This document shows, piece by piece, positions 51,622 through 59,916 of a DNA stretch of 64,000 nt (position 1 is its first letter; each line of letters opens with the position of its first letter). Position numbers and translations under genes: made by a program. Source of the DNA: Streptomyces amritsarensis (lineage in GTDB: Bacteria; Actinomycetota; Actinomycetes; Streptomycetales; Streptomycetaceae); contig NZ_MQUR01000008.1 in assembly GCF_001953875.1 (NCBI RefSeq), positions 62,001 to 126,000 of the forward strand. Reading direction: 5' to 3'. Below the pieces are notes generated by a model. That model saw nothing but the letters and a program-made list of their open reading frames with translations. It was not told where the DNA came from and made no database searches.

Positions 51622-52866
51622 GTGGCGACCACCCCGGCGCCACCGACGGCGCCTCCGAAACCGACCTGGGACCCCGGCCAGCCCGAGGGTCCCTTCCCGT
51701 GGCTGAGGCCGACCATCCGGATACGCCTCACCCTGCTCTACGGCGGGATGTTCCTGATCGCGGGCATCCTGCTGCTGTCGATCATCTACCTGCTGGCGGC
51801 CCAGGCCCTGCGGCAGGGCAACGCCATGACGTTCCAGATCGTCGGCGGACAGAACGTCCAGGTCGCCAGCACCGCCTGTCCCGGCGTGGGCATCGGCCAG
51901 TCCTACGACCAGTTCAACGCGGCGATCAGCAAGTGCGCCCTCGAACAGCGCAGGCACGCCCTGGACGACCTGCTGAGCCGCTCGCTGATGGCCCTCCTGG
52001 GCCTGAGCATCATCGCCTTCGCCTTCGGCTACGCGATGGCCGGCCGGGTGCTCTCGCCGCTGGGCAAGATCACCCGTACCGCCCGCCGGGTGGTCGGCTC
52101 CGACCTGACCCGGCGGATCGAGCTGGACGGCCCGGACGACGAGCTCAAGGAGCTCGCCGACACCTTCGACGAGATGCTCGACCGGCTGGAGCGCGCCTTC
52201 ACGGCCCAGCAGCGGTTCGTCGCCAATGCCTCGCACGAGCTGCGGACGCCGCTGGCGATCAACCGGACCCTGCTGGAGGTGCACCTGTCCGATCCGGGCG
52301 CCCCGGTGGAGCTCCAGCAGCTCGGCAAGACCCTGCTCGCCACCAACGAGCGCAGCGAGCAGCTGGTGGAGGGCCTGCTGCTGCTGGCCCGCAGCGAGAA
52401 CCAGATCGTCGAGCGCAAGCCCGTGGACCTGGCGGAGGTCGCCTCGCGCGCCGTCGACCAGGTGCGGGGCGAGGCCGAGGCCAAGAACGTCGTGATCCGC
52501 GGCGAGCGCGAGCCGGCCGTCGTGCAGGGCAACGGCGTCCTGCTGGAGCGGATCGCGCTGAACCTGGTGCAGAACGCCGTCCGGTACAACGTGCCGGAGG
52601 ACGGCTGGGTGGAGGTCACCACCGAGGCCCAGCACGGCCAGGCGGTGCTTCTGGTGTCGAACACGGGTCCCGTGGTTCCCGCGTACGAGGTGGACAACCT
52701 CTTCGAGCCGTTCAGGCGGCTGCGTACGGAGCGCACGGGCAGTGACAAGGGCGTCGGACTGGGCCTGTCGATCGCGCGCTCCGTGGCGCGCGCACACGGC
52801 GGCAGGATCCAGGCGATGCCACGGGAGGGCGGTGGCCTCGTGATGCGTGTCACTCTGCCCTTGTGA
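51622..52866 (+). CDS. cutS: Sensor histidine kinase CutS
   Basis: 414 residues from GTG 51622. Helix 1 about 33-60, an extracellular loop of about 60 residues with exactly two cysteines (Cys86 and Cys105), helix 2 about 118-140, HAMP (about 140-195), HisKA with His205 in NASHELRTP, then HATPase_c with N-box LVQNAVRYN (about 315) and G-boxes SDKGVGLGLS. The two extracellular cysteines suggest a disulfide switch that senses extracellular redox or secretion state. Autophosphorylates and passes phosphate to CutR. Confidence 0.95.
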   Translation: MATTPAPPTAPPKPTWDPGQPEGPFPWLRPTIRIRLTLLYGGMFLIAGILLLSIIYLLAAQALRQGNAMTFQIVGGQNVQVASTACPGVGIGQSYDQFNAAISKCALEQRRHALDDLLSRSLMALLGLSIIAFAFGYAMAGRVLSPLGKITRTARRVVGSDLTRRIELDGPDDELKELADTFDEMLDRLERAFTAQQRFVANASHELRTPLAINRTLLEVHLSDPGAPVELQQLGKTLLATNERSEQLVEGLLLLARSENQIVERKPVDLAEVASRAVDQVRGEAEAKNVVIRGEREPAVVQGNGVLLERIALNLVQNAVRYNVPEDGWVEVTTEAQHGQAVLLVSNTGPVVPAYEVDNLFEPFRRLRTERTGSDKGVGLGLSIARSVARAHGGRIQAMPREGGGLVMRVTLPL

Positions 52867-53249
52867 CGCCCCCCACTCCGTGTTCGCTTTTGGCTGAATA
52901 CTTGGCCTCTGAATCCATTCGCCCCTGTGTGATCGATCACAGTCGGCGGTGGCGGGCCATGTGCGTTCGGTGACTCGGGGGCGGCCGGAACGCCCGGGAA
53001 GTCCGGGTTTCCGGCCCCCCGAATGGCGGGAAATACACGGGGTGGCGTTTGTGCAAGACGGCGCCCGGACCGTGTACGGTCCCGGTCGTCATCCCAGCCG
53101 ATCGCCCCTTCAGGCGGGCGGCTGGGTGTCGATTGAGTAACAGACCTTGATGTGAGGCAAAATCTCCGCCTCAGGTCGGGCACAAGTCCGGCCTCTCGTG
53201 CGTTACGTGCGCTGAGACACCGCTAACACCCAGAGGGGGAGAGCGAACA
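52867..53249 (+). other. Structured leader region upstream of the DUF4193 gene
   Basis: 383 bases without a gene. It holds a hairpin with arms GGCCGGAA (52983-52990) and TTCCGGCC (53009-53016) plus inner pairing, probably the cutS terminator; a 14-bp palindrome TGTGATCGATCACA (52928-52941); a strong hairpin with CCCAGCCG (53093-53100) pairing with CGGCTGGG (53119-53126); and a second, TGAGGC/GCCTCA (about 53152-53172). The last two precede the DUF4193 start by about 80-155 bases and may form a regulatory RNA leader. No known riboswitch class is recognised. Confidence 0.55.
52928..52941. promoter_or_regulatory. 14-bp perfect palindrome, operator candidate
   Basis: TGTGATCGATCACA is fully self-complementary and resembles a CRP-type site (TGTGA-N6-TCACA) but with only a 4-base centre, so it may be a site of a different dimeric regulator. 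It lies 62 bases after cutS and 309 bases before the DUF4193 start. Confidence 0.4.
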
Positions 53250-53546
53250 ATGGCAACGGACTACGACACCCCGCGCAAGACCGACGACGACGTCGACAAC
53301 GACAGCATCGAAGAGCTGAAGGCTCGACGCAACGAGAAGTCGTCCTCGTCCGTCGACATGGACGAATTCGACTCGGCCGAGAGCCTGGAGCTTCCCGGCG
53401 CGGACCTCTCCAACGAGGAGCTGGCCGTTCGAGTCCTGCCCAAGCAGGCCGACGAGTTCACCTGCATGAGCTGCTTCCTGGTGCACCACCGCAGCCAGCT
53501 GGCGCGTGAGAAGAACGGTCAGCCGATCTGTCGCGACTGCGACTGA
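53250..53546 (+). CDS. DUF4193 family zinc-ribbon-like small protein
   Basis: 98 residues. An acidic N-terminal half (DTPRKTDDDVDNDS) and a C-terminal Cys4 cluster, FTCMSCFLVHHRS and PICRDCD (CxxC...CxxC, about 72 and 94), typical of a zinc ribbon. I recall the family as DUF4193, conserved in actinobacteria and highly expressed. Function unknown; the zinc ribbon suggests binding to the transcription or translation machinery. A strong GAGGGGGAGAG ribosome site precedes the ATG at 53250 and a structured leader lies upstream. Confidence 0.9.
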   Translation: MATDYDTPRKTDDDVDNDSIEELKARRNEKSSSSVDMDEFDSAESLELPGADLSNEELAVRVLPKQADEFTCMSCFLVHHRSQLAREKNGQPICRDCD

Positions 53547-53558
53547 GAGGCGTCGGCC

Positions 53559-54488
53559 GTGGCTGGCTCGACACCCTTTCGGAGGCGCCCCTTCCGAAAG
53601 CAGGGTGATCCGGCGGAGGCGCAGGTGGTGACCACGGACCCGGAGACGGGTCCCGAAGCCCCCGGCGGCTCCGCCAGTGCGGCACTCGCCGTTCCCTCCG
53701 ACACCGCTCCGGCGGCGTCGGGCGCGGAGCCCGGCGAGAGGTCTTGGCGCGCTGCCGGGAGCGGTCGGCTGCAAGCCGTCAAGAACGGTGTGCGCAAGGG
53801 CGGCGAAGGCGTGCGCGGCGCCGCCCTCTACGTCACCGACAGGATCATCGAGAACGCACCGCGCGTTCCGGTCCGGGACCTCGCGACGCTGCGGGCGCAG
53901 TTCCCCGGCCTCGGCCCCGACCAGCTCGCCGACAAGCTGATCGCGGGCGCCAGCGCCGCTTCGGCGACCGTCGGCGCCAGCATCGGCGCGGCCGCCATGC
54001 TGCCCGTGCCGCCCGCGATGCCCGCCGAACTCGCGGCGGAGATCACCGGCGTCGCGGCCATCGAGCTGAAGCTCGTCGCGGAACTCCACGAGGTCTACGG
54101 CCAGCGGCCGCACGGCAACCTCAAGGAGCGCACCTTCGCCTACCTGACCGCGTGGACGCAGGAGCGCGGCGTCGACCTCACCAAACCCACGACGCTGAAC
54201 GCCGCCCTCGGCGGGCAGATGAAGCGCGAACTGCGCCAGCAGATCATGAAGCGGATGATCCGCAGCCTGCCGAACCTCATGCCGTTCATGGTGGGCGCGG
54301 CGGTCGGTGCGGTGATGAACCGCCGCGACACCCGCAAACTCGCCGAGAAGGTCCGTGGGGACCTGCGCAGGCAGGCGGTGGCCTGGGAGGCCCTGCGCGC
54401 CCTGCCGCCCCTGGAACGGCCCGTGGAGCCCCTTCCCGAGGCCACCAGAGCCGCCCTGGAGGGACGCGGCTCGGCTCCGCTGGACTGA
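53559..54488 (+). CDS. EcsC-like membrane-associated protein
   Basis: 309 residues from GTG 53559. The N-terminal 75 residues are disordered and Ala/Pro/Glu-rich. From about 75 on it is alpha-helical with an Ala/Gly helix pair (LIAGASAASATVGASIGAAA, about 127-146; MLPVPPAMPAELAAEITGVAAIE) and a second pair PFMVGAAVGAVMNRRD (about 243-258). The pattern ending MNRRDTRKLAEK is like EcsC-family proteins. Localisation would be membrane-bound. Function is unknown. It starts 12 bases after the DUF4193 stop, so both are probably co-transcribed. Confidence 0.72.
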   Translation: MAGSTPFRRRPFRKQGDPAEAQVVTTDPETGPEAPGGSASAALAVPSDTAPAASGAEPGERSWRAAGSGRLQAVKNGVRKGGEGVRGAALYVTDRIIENAPRVPVRDLATLRAQFPGLGPDQLADKLIAGASAASATVGASIGAAAMLPVPPAMPAELAAEITGVAAIELKLVAELHEVYGQRPHGNLKERTFAYLTAWTQERGVDLTKPTTLNAALGGQMKRELRQQIMKRMIRSLPNLMPFMVGAAVGAVMNRRDTRKLAEKVRGDLRRQAVAWEALRALPPLERPVEPLPEATRAALEGRGSAPLD

Positions 54489-54514
54489 CGCCGCCCCACC
54501 GGGCGGACGCCGGG

Positions 54515-54970
54515 CTAGCCGCGCGCCGCGCGCAGGGCCGAGACCAGGGCCTGCGGCTCGCGGGTGGAGAGGTAGACGTACGGGGTCGGGTCGGCGGGGT
54601 CGGTGACCTCGATGCGGACCGCCGTCGGCACGTAGCTGCGCATCAGCATGAAGGCCCGGGGGTCCGCCTTGTACGTGCGCCAGGCGCGCGCCTCCTCGGC
54701 GTCGAGGATCTCCGGCTCGCCCAGTGCCGACACCGGGATCCGCGCGTCGCCCGCGGCCAGCGCGCCGTTCACCACGCGCACGCGCGCGGAGCCGTACGAG
54801 CTCACCACCAGCCCGGCCAGCGCGGTGCCGCCGACGAGGCCGGCCAGCAGCGGCAGCGTCCCCAGGGGCAGCAGCATCAGCGCGCCCGCGAGGCCGGTCA
54901 AGACGGCGATGCCCCACCAGGAGCGGGGGGCGGTCAGGCGTTCGTCGTGGTGCGCGGTGGAGAGCTGCAT
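54515..54970 (-). CDS. DUF3093 family membrane protein
   Basis: 151 residues from ATG 54970. Two hydrophobic helices at about 22-42 and 43-58 (SWWGIAVLTGLAGALMLLP, AGLVGGTALAGLVVS), then a soluble beta-rich domain with YVYLSTREPQALVSAL near the end. This pattern is the DUF3093 family of actinobacteria, function unknown. It converges with the gene at 53559 and is divergent from the thioesterase-like gene, so it stands alone on its strand. Confidence 0.85.
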   Translation of the reverse strand: MQLSTAHHDERLTAPRSWWGIAVLTGLAGALMLLPLGTLPLLAGLVGGTALAGLVVSSYGSARVRVVNGALAAGDARIPVSALGEPEILDAEEARAWRTYKADPRAFMLMRSYVPTAVRIEVTDPADPTPYVYLSTREPQALVSALRAARG

Positions 54971-55028
54971 GTGCTCAAGCCTGCCACGAGGCGACCGGCG
55001 GGTAGCCGCGCGGGTAAGGTCTGCGGCT

Positions 55029-55613
55029 GTGAGTGGACGAAACACAGCGTTGACGCCCCCGGCCGATGCCGCCGCACCGGTCCGGCATCCCGACGCGCCG
55101 GCACCCGGCGAGCTCCTCGGTGCCCACTACGAGCACTGTTTCGGCTGCGGCGGTGGACAGCCGCACGGACTCCACCTGGAGGCCCGGGCCGGCGAGGGCG
55201 TGCGCGTCACCGCCGAGTTCACCGTCAAGCCCGCCCACCAGGGCGCGCCCGGGCTCGCCCACGGCGGCGTGCTCGCCACCGCACTCGACGAGACGCTGGG
55301 CTCGCTGAACTGGCTGCTGCGGGTCATCGCCGTGACCGGACGGCTGGAGACGGACTTCGTGCGGCCGGTGCCGGTGGGCACCCTGCTGCACCTGGACGCC
55401 GAGGTCACCGCCGTCGCCGGCCGCAAGATCTACTGCACGGCGGTGGGCCGGATAGGCGGGCCGGAGGGCGAGGTCGCGGTCCGCGCCGACGCGCTCTTCA
55501 TCGAAGTGAAGGTCGACCACTTCATCGACAACGGACGGCCCGAGGAGATCCAGGCGGCCATGGCCGACCCGGACCAGGTCAGGCGCGCACGCGCCTTTGA
55601 GGTGAACCCCTGA
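55029..55613 (+). CDS. HotDog-fold thioesterase (PaaI-like)
   Basis: 194 residues from GTG 55029 with AAGG about 9 bases upstream. Typical PaaI/4HBT features: HCFGCGGGQPHGLHLEA (about 38-54), APGLAHGGVLATALDE (about 75-90) and a conserved strand KIYCTAVGRI. The active-site acid is the Glu in ALDET. It should hydrolyse an acyl-CoA. The stop overlaps the start of dut (TGATG), so both are made together. Confidence 0.86.
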   Translation: MSGRNTALTPPADAAAPVRHPDAPAPGELLGAHYEHCFGCGGGQPHGLHLEARAGEGVRVTAEFTVKPAHQGAPGLAHGGVLATALDETLGSLNWLLRVIAVTGRLETDFVRPVPVGTLLHLDAEVTAVAGRKIYCTAVGRIGGPEGEVAVRADALFIEVKVDHFIDNGRPEEIQAAMADPDQVRRARAFEVNP

Positions 55614-56158
55614 TGTCCCTGAACAACAACGGATCCCGCCATGACGTGGACGTGCTGATCCGCCGCGTCGACCCGGAGGTTCCCGTCCCGGCGTACGGGC
55701 ACCCCGGTGACGCCGGCTGCGACCTGGTCACCACCGAGGCCGCCGTACTGGAGCCCGGCGAGCGCGCGGTGCTGCCCACCGGGGTCGCGATCGCCCTGCC
55801 CGACGGGTACGCGGCCTTCGTGCACCCGCGTTCGGGTCTGGCCGCACGCTGCGGGCTCGCGCTCGTGAATGCCCCGGGGACGGTGGATGCCGGGTACCGT
55901 GGAGAGATCAAGGTGATCGTGGTCAATCTCGACCCTCGCGAGAGCGTCCGGTTCGAGCGTTTCGACCGCATTGCCCAGCTGGTTGTCCAGCGGGTCGAGA
56001 AGGTGCGCTTCCACGAGGTGGCGGAACTTCCCGGCTCGGCCCGGGCCGAGGGGGGCTTCGGCTCCACCGGCGGTCATGCGGCCGTGGCCGGATCCGGGGC
56101 TGGTCAGCAGGGTGGGAATGGCTACGCTTCGGTCGTAACCGACCGGGAAGGACAGTGA
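55613..56158 (+). CDS. dut: dUTP diphosphatase
   Basis: 181 residues from ATG 55613 overlapping the thioesterase stop by one base. All five trimeric dUTPase motifs are present: DAGCDL (1), PRSGLA (2), GTVDAGYRGEI (3, catalytic Asp), RIAQLV (4) and GGFGSTG (5). Hydrolyses dUTP to dUMP, protecting DNA and supplying dTMP synthesis. The C-terminus is extended by a Gly/Ala-rich stretch of about 30 residues after motif 5. Confidence 0.96.
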   Translation: MSLNNNGSRHDVDVLIRRVDPEVPVPAYGHPGDAGCDLVTTEAAVLEPGERAVLPTGVAIALPDGYAAFVHPRSGLAARCGLALVNAPGTVDAGYRGEIKVIVVNLDPRESVRFERFDRIAQLVVQRVEKVRFHEVAELPGSARAEGGFGSTGGHAAVAGSGAGQQGGNGYASVVTDREGQ

Positions 56159-56159
56159 C

Positions 56160-56945
56160 GTGTTCGGACGTCGCAAGAAGAACGACTCCGCCAAGGACGG
56201 CGGCGCGGCCGAGCAGGTCGTAGACGGCGTCGCCGCCGCTGAGCAGGACGACGCGGTCGAGTCGGACGGCGCTGCCGCGCCGCGCCGCATCAACCTGCCC
56301 CCCGCCCCGCGGCCGGACGGCCCCTGGGACGTGTCCGAGGTGCTCGGGAACCCGGCCGACGGCCGGGTCGACCTGGGCGGCATCTTCGTGCCCGGTGTCG
56401 ACGGCATGGAACTGCGCGTCGAGGTCGCCGGGGACGCCATCGTGGCCGCCACCGTGGTGCTCGGCGACAGCGCCGTGCAGCTGCAGGCCTTCGCCGCGCC
56501 CAAGAAGGAGGGCATCTGGGGCGAGGTCCGCGACGAGATCGCCGCGGGCATCACCCAGCAGGGCGGCATCATCGACGAGGTCCAGGGCGCGCTGGGCTGG
56601 GAGCTGCGCGCGCAGGTTCCCGTCCCGCTGCCGGACGGGCAGACCGGCGCCCAGCTGGTCCGCTTCGTCGGCGTCGACGGCCCGCGCTGGTTCCTGCGGG
56701 GCGTCATCTCCGGCCAGGGCGCGGTGCGCCCCGAGTCGGCGGGCGTGCTGGAGCAGATCTTCCGGGACACCGTCGTCGTCCGCGGCGACGGCCCGATGGC
56801 CCCGCGCGACCCGATCGTCCTGAAGCTGCCGAACGACGCCCAGATGGTGCCGGACGGCGTGCAGACGGAGGAGCAGGAAGGCTCCCGCTTCGGCGGCGGC
56901 ATGGGCCAGCTCGAGCGCGGCCCGGAGATCACCGAGGTCCGCTGA
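56160..56945 (+). CDS. DUF3710 family protein
   Basis: 261 residues from GTG 56160, one base after the dut stop. N-terminal basic (FGRRKKNDS) and acidic stretches (about 1-45), then a compact alpha/beta domain with conserved PRPDGPWDVSEV, RVDLGGIFVPGVDGMEL, VQLQAFAAPKKEGIW and RWFLRGVISG. I recall this as DUF3710 of actinobacteria, near dut; function unknown. No membrane helices. A hairpin terminator follows at 56996. Confidence 0.88.
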   Translation: MFGRRKKNDSAKDGGAAEQVVDGVAAAEQDDAVESDGAAAPRRINLPPAPRPDGPWDVSEVLGNPADGRVDLGGIFVPGVDGMELRVEVAGDAIVAATVVLGDSAVQLQAFAAPKKEGIWGEVRDEIAAGITQQGGIIDEVQGALGWELRAQVPVPLPDGQTGAQLVRFVGVDGPRWFLRGVISGQGAVRPESAGVLEQIFRDTVVVRGDGPMAPRDPIVLKLPNDAQMVPDGVQTEEQEGSRFGGGMGQLERGPEITEVR

Positions 56946-56995
56946 CCCGCAGACCCCGGACGCCCCCGCGCACAGGGGGACGTGTCGTGTTTCCG

Positions 56996-57034
56996 GCCGG
57001 TGGGCCCTGCACCTACGGGGTGGGGCCCACCGGC
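56996..57034 (+). terminator. Hairpin terminator after the DUF3710 gene
   Basis: Perfect 12-bp arms (56996-57007 and 57023-57034) with a 15-base loop and TTT after the stem lie 51 bases after the DUF3710 stop and about 110 bases before kdpD. Confidence 0.8.
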
Positions 57035-57144
57035 TTTCGCGTACCGCGCCGGGGCCCCGCCGACGGCGTCAGAGATCCGTCAGGGATCGGCCACGGGGGC
57101 GGGATCGGTGCGTGCTCGGCCCGGACGTCCCCGAGAATGAGCCC

Positions 57145-59916
57145 ATGGGACGCGGCAAGCTCAGGATCTATCTCGGCGCGGCACCCGGCGTGGGCAAGAC
57201 CTACGCGATGCTCTCCGAGGGGCACCGCAGGACCGAGCGGGGCGCGGACTGCGTCGTCGGCTTCGTCGAGCACCACGGGCGGCCGCGCACGGAGGTCATG
57301 CTCCACGGCCTCGAACAGGTGGAGCGCAGGACCCTGACCTACCGCGGCGCCACCTTCACCGAGATGGACGTCGACGCACTCCTCGCCCGCCGGCCCGCCG
57401 TAGCGCTCGTGGACGAGCTCGCGCACACCAACGTCCCCGGCTCGCGCAACGCCAAGCGCTGGCAGGACGTGGAGGAGCTGCTGCGGGCCGGCATCGACGT
57501 CGTGTCCACCGTCAACATCCAGCACCTGGAGTCCCTCGGGGACGTGGTCGAGGCGATCACCGGGGTGCGGCAGCGGGAGACCGTGCCCGACGAGGTCGTC
57601 CGCCGGGCCGACCAGGTCGAGCTCGTCGACATGTCCCCTCAGGCCCTGCGCCGGCGCATGGCGCACGGGAACATCTACACGCCCGAGAAGGTCGACGCGG
57701 CCCTCTCCAACTACTTCCGGCCGGGCAACCTCACCGCCCTGCGCGAGCTCGCACTGCTGTGGGTGGCCGACCGGGCGGACGAGTACCTCCAGCAGTACCG
57801 GGGCGAACACGGCATCCGCACGACCTGGCAGGCCCGGGAGCGGATCGTCGTCGGCCTCACCGGCGGGCCCGAGGGGCGCACCCTCATCCGGCGCGCCTCG
57901 CGGATGGCCGCCAAGGGCTCGGGCAGTGAGATCCTCGCCGTCTACATCGCCCGCAGCGACGGCCTGACCGCCGCCTCGCCGAAGGAGCTCGCGGTCCAGC
58001 GGACGCTGGTCGAAGACCTCGGAGGAACGTTTCACCACGTCATCGGCGACAACATCCCCGACGCCCTGCTCGCCTTCGCGCGCGGGGTCAACGCCACCCA
58101 GATCGTGCTCGGCTCCAGCCGCCGGCGCTCCTGGCAGTACGTCTTCGGCCCCGGCGTCGGCGCCGGCGTGGCCCGCGACTCGGGACCCGACCTCGACGTC
58201 CACATCGTCACGCACGAGGAGGCCGCCAAGGGGCGCGGCCTGCCCGTCGCCCGCTCGGCGGCCCGGCTCGGCCGCAACCGCATCCTGGCCGGCTGGGTGG
58301 TGGGAACGGTCCTCCCGGTGCTGCTGTGCCTGCTGCTGACGCACATCGAGGCCGACCTCGGGCTCGCCAACGACATGCTGCTGTTCCTGGCGCTGACGGT
58401 GGCCGCCGCGCTGCTGGGCGGGCTCTGGCCGGCCCTGGCCTCCGCCGCCCTCGGCTCGCTGCTGTTGAACTACTTCTTCGCACCACCGCTGCACCGCCTC
58501 ACGGTGTCCGACCCCCGCAACATCGTCGCCATCACGGTCTTCTTCGGCGTGGCCGTCTCGGTGGCCTCGGTGGTGGACCTGGCCGCCCGCCGCACCCACC
58601 AGGCCGCCCGGCTGCGCGCCGAGTCCGAGATCCTCTCCTTCCTCGCCGGGAGCGTGCTGCGGGGCGAGACCACGCTGGACGCGCTGCTGGAGCGGGTGCG
58701 CGAGACCTTCGCCATGGAGTCGGTGGCCCTGCTGGAGCGGGCCGACGACCTGGAGCCCTGGAAACCGGCCGGCAGCGTCGGCCCCGCCCCGGCCGCCCGG
58801 CCCGAGGACGCCGATGTGGACATGCCCATAGGCGACCACATGGCGCTGGCCCTGTCCGGGCGGGTCCTGCCCGCCGAGGACCGCCGGGTGCTCGGCGCCT
58901 TCGCCGCCCAGGCGGCCGTGGTCCTGGACCGCCAGCGGCTGGTCGGCGAGGCCGAGGAGGCCCGCCGGCAGGCCGAGGGCAACCGGATCCGGACCGCACT
59001 GCTGGCCGCCGTCAGCCATGACCTGCGTACACCGCTCGCCTCCATCAAGGCCTCCGTGACCTCACTGCGCTCCGACGACGTGGAATGGTCCGAGGAGGAC
59101 CGCGCCGAGCTCCTGGAGGGCATCGAGGACGGCGCCGACCGCCTCGACCACCTCGTGGGCAACCTGCTGGACATGTCACGGCTGCAGACCGGGACCGTCA
59201 CCCCGCTGATCCGGGAGATCGACCTCGACGAGGTGGTCCCGATGGCGCTGGGCGGCGTACCGGAGGACAGCGTGCTGCTGGACGTGCCCGAGGCGCTGCC
59301 GATGGTGGCGGTGGATCCAGGGCTGCTGGAGCGGGCCGTGGCCAACGTCGTGGAGAACGCCGTCAAGTACAGCCCGCCCGGCGAACCGGTCCTGGTGGCG
59401 GCCAGCTGCCTCGACGACCGGGTCGAGGTGCGGGTCGTCGACCGCGGGCCGGGGGTCCCCGACGAGGCCAAGGACCGGATCTTCGCCCCCTTCCAGCGGT
59501 ACGGTGACGCCCCGCGCGGCGCCGGAGTGGGCCTCGGCCTGGCCGTCGCCCGCGGCTTCGCCGAATCCATGAACGGCACGCTCGCCGCCGAGGACACCCC
59601 CGGCGGCGGGCTGACCATGGTGCTCACCCTGCGAGCGGTGCCCCGCGGCCCGGAACCGGCGCACGGCACGGTGGACGCCGGACACGGCGGCGGACGCGGG
59701 CCGGGAGAGACACACGGACACTCCGGGGCCGACGCCCCCGGACACGCGGGGGCAGACGTCCCCGGACACGCCGGGGCCGACGCCCCCGGATACGCCGGGG
59801 CGGACGCCCCCGCGGCAACGGGAGCCCGCGGCGCGGACCGCGCCAGGACGGGCCGCCCACTGGAAACCGGTCACGACCGTGACCGCAGGACGCGACAGAA
59901 GGCAGGACCTCAATGA
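57145..59916 (+). CDS. kdpD: KdpD osmosensitive K+ channel sensor histidine kinase
   Basis: 923 residues from ATG 57145, as the family starts GRGKLRIYLGAAPG; the frame is open to GTG 57112 without a ribosome site. KdpD N-domain with Walker A APGVGKT (about 12-18) and Walker B ALVDELAHTN (about 90); a universal-stress-protein-like domain (about 230-360), which binds c-di-AMP in S. aureus KdpD; four transmembrane helices (about 378-480); GAF-like; HisKA His in AAVSHDLRTPLAS (about 627); ATPase N-box VVENAVKYS and G-box GVGLGLAVARG. Four GHAGADAP repeats (8 residues each) lie near the C-terminus. No kdpFABC in the window. Confidence 0.94.
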   Translation: MGRGKLRIYLGAAPGVGKTYAMLSEGHRRTERGADCVVGFVEHHGRPRTEVMLHGLEQVERRTLTYRGATFTEMDVDALLARRPAVALVDELAHTNVPGSRNAKRWQDVEELLRAGIDVVSTVNIQHLESLGDVVEAITGVRQRETVPDEVVRRADQVELVDMSPQALRRRMAHGNIYTPEKVDAALSNYFRPGNLTALRELALLWVADRADEYLQQYRGEHGIRTTWQARERIVVGLTGGPEGRTLIRRASRMAAKGSGSEILAVYIARSDGLTAASPKELAVQRTLVEDLGGTFHHVIGDNIPDALLAFARGVNATQIVLGSSRRRSWQYVFGPGVGAGVARDSGPDLDVHIVTHEEAAKGRGLPVARSAARLGRNRILAGWVVGTVLPVLLCLLLTHIEADLGLANDMLLFLALTVAAALLGGLWPALASAALGSLLLNYFFAPPLHRLTVSDPRNIVAITVFFGVAVSVASVVDLAARRTHQAARLRAESEILSFLAGSVLRGETTLDALLERVRETFAMESVALLERADDLEPWKPAGSVGPAPAARPEDADVDMPIGDHMALALSGRVLPAEDRRVLGAFAAQAAVVLDRQRLVGEAEEARRQAEGNRIRTALLAAVSHDLRTPLASIKASVTSLRSDDVEWSEEDRAELLEGIEDGADRLDHLVGNLLDMSRLQTGTVTPLIREIDLDEVVPMALGGVPEDSVLLDVPEALPMVAVDPGLLERAVANVVENAVKYSPPGEPVLVAASCLDDRVEVRVVDRGPGVPDEAKDRIFAPFQRYGDAPRGAGVGLGLAVARGFAESMNGTLAAEDTPGGGLTMVLTLRAVPRGPEPAHGTVDAGHGGGRGPGETHGHSGADAPGHAGADVPGHAGADAPGYAGADAPAATGARGADRARTGRPLETGHDRDRRTRQKAGPQ
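59716..59811 (+). repeat. 24-bp tandem repeat, four copies, in the kdpD C-terminal coding region
   Basis: Units at 59716-59739, 59740-59763, 59764-59787 and 59788-59811 share GGACACGCCGGGGCCGACGC with changes. Each encodes an 8-residue unit of the GHAGADAP type beyond the kinase domain, next to the kdpE start at 59913. Confidence 0.93.

Noticed and set aside
57112..57144. GTG start for kdpD
   Set aside because: No ribosome site, and the KdpD family begins at GRGKLRIYLGAAPG, so ATG 57145 is preferred.
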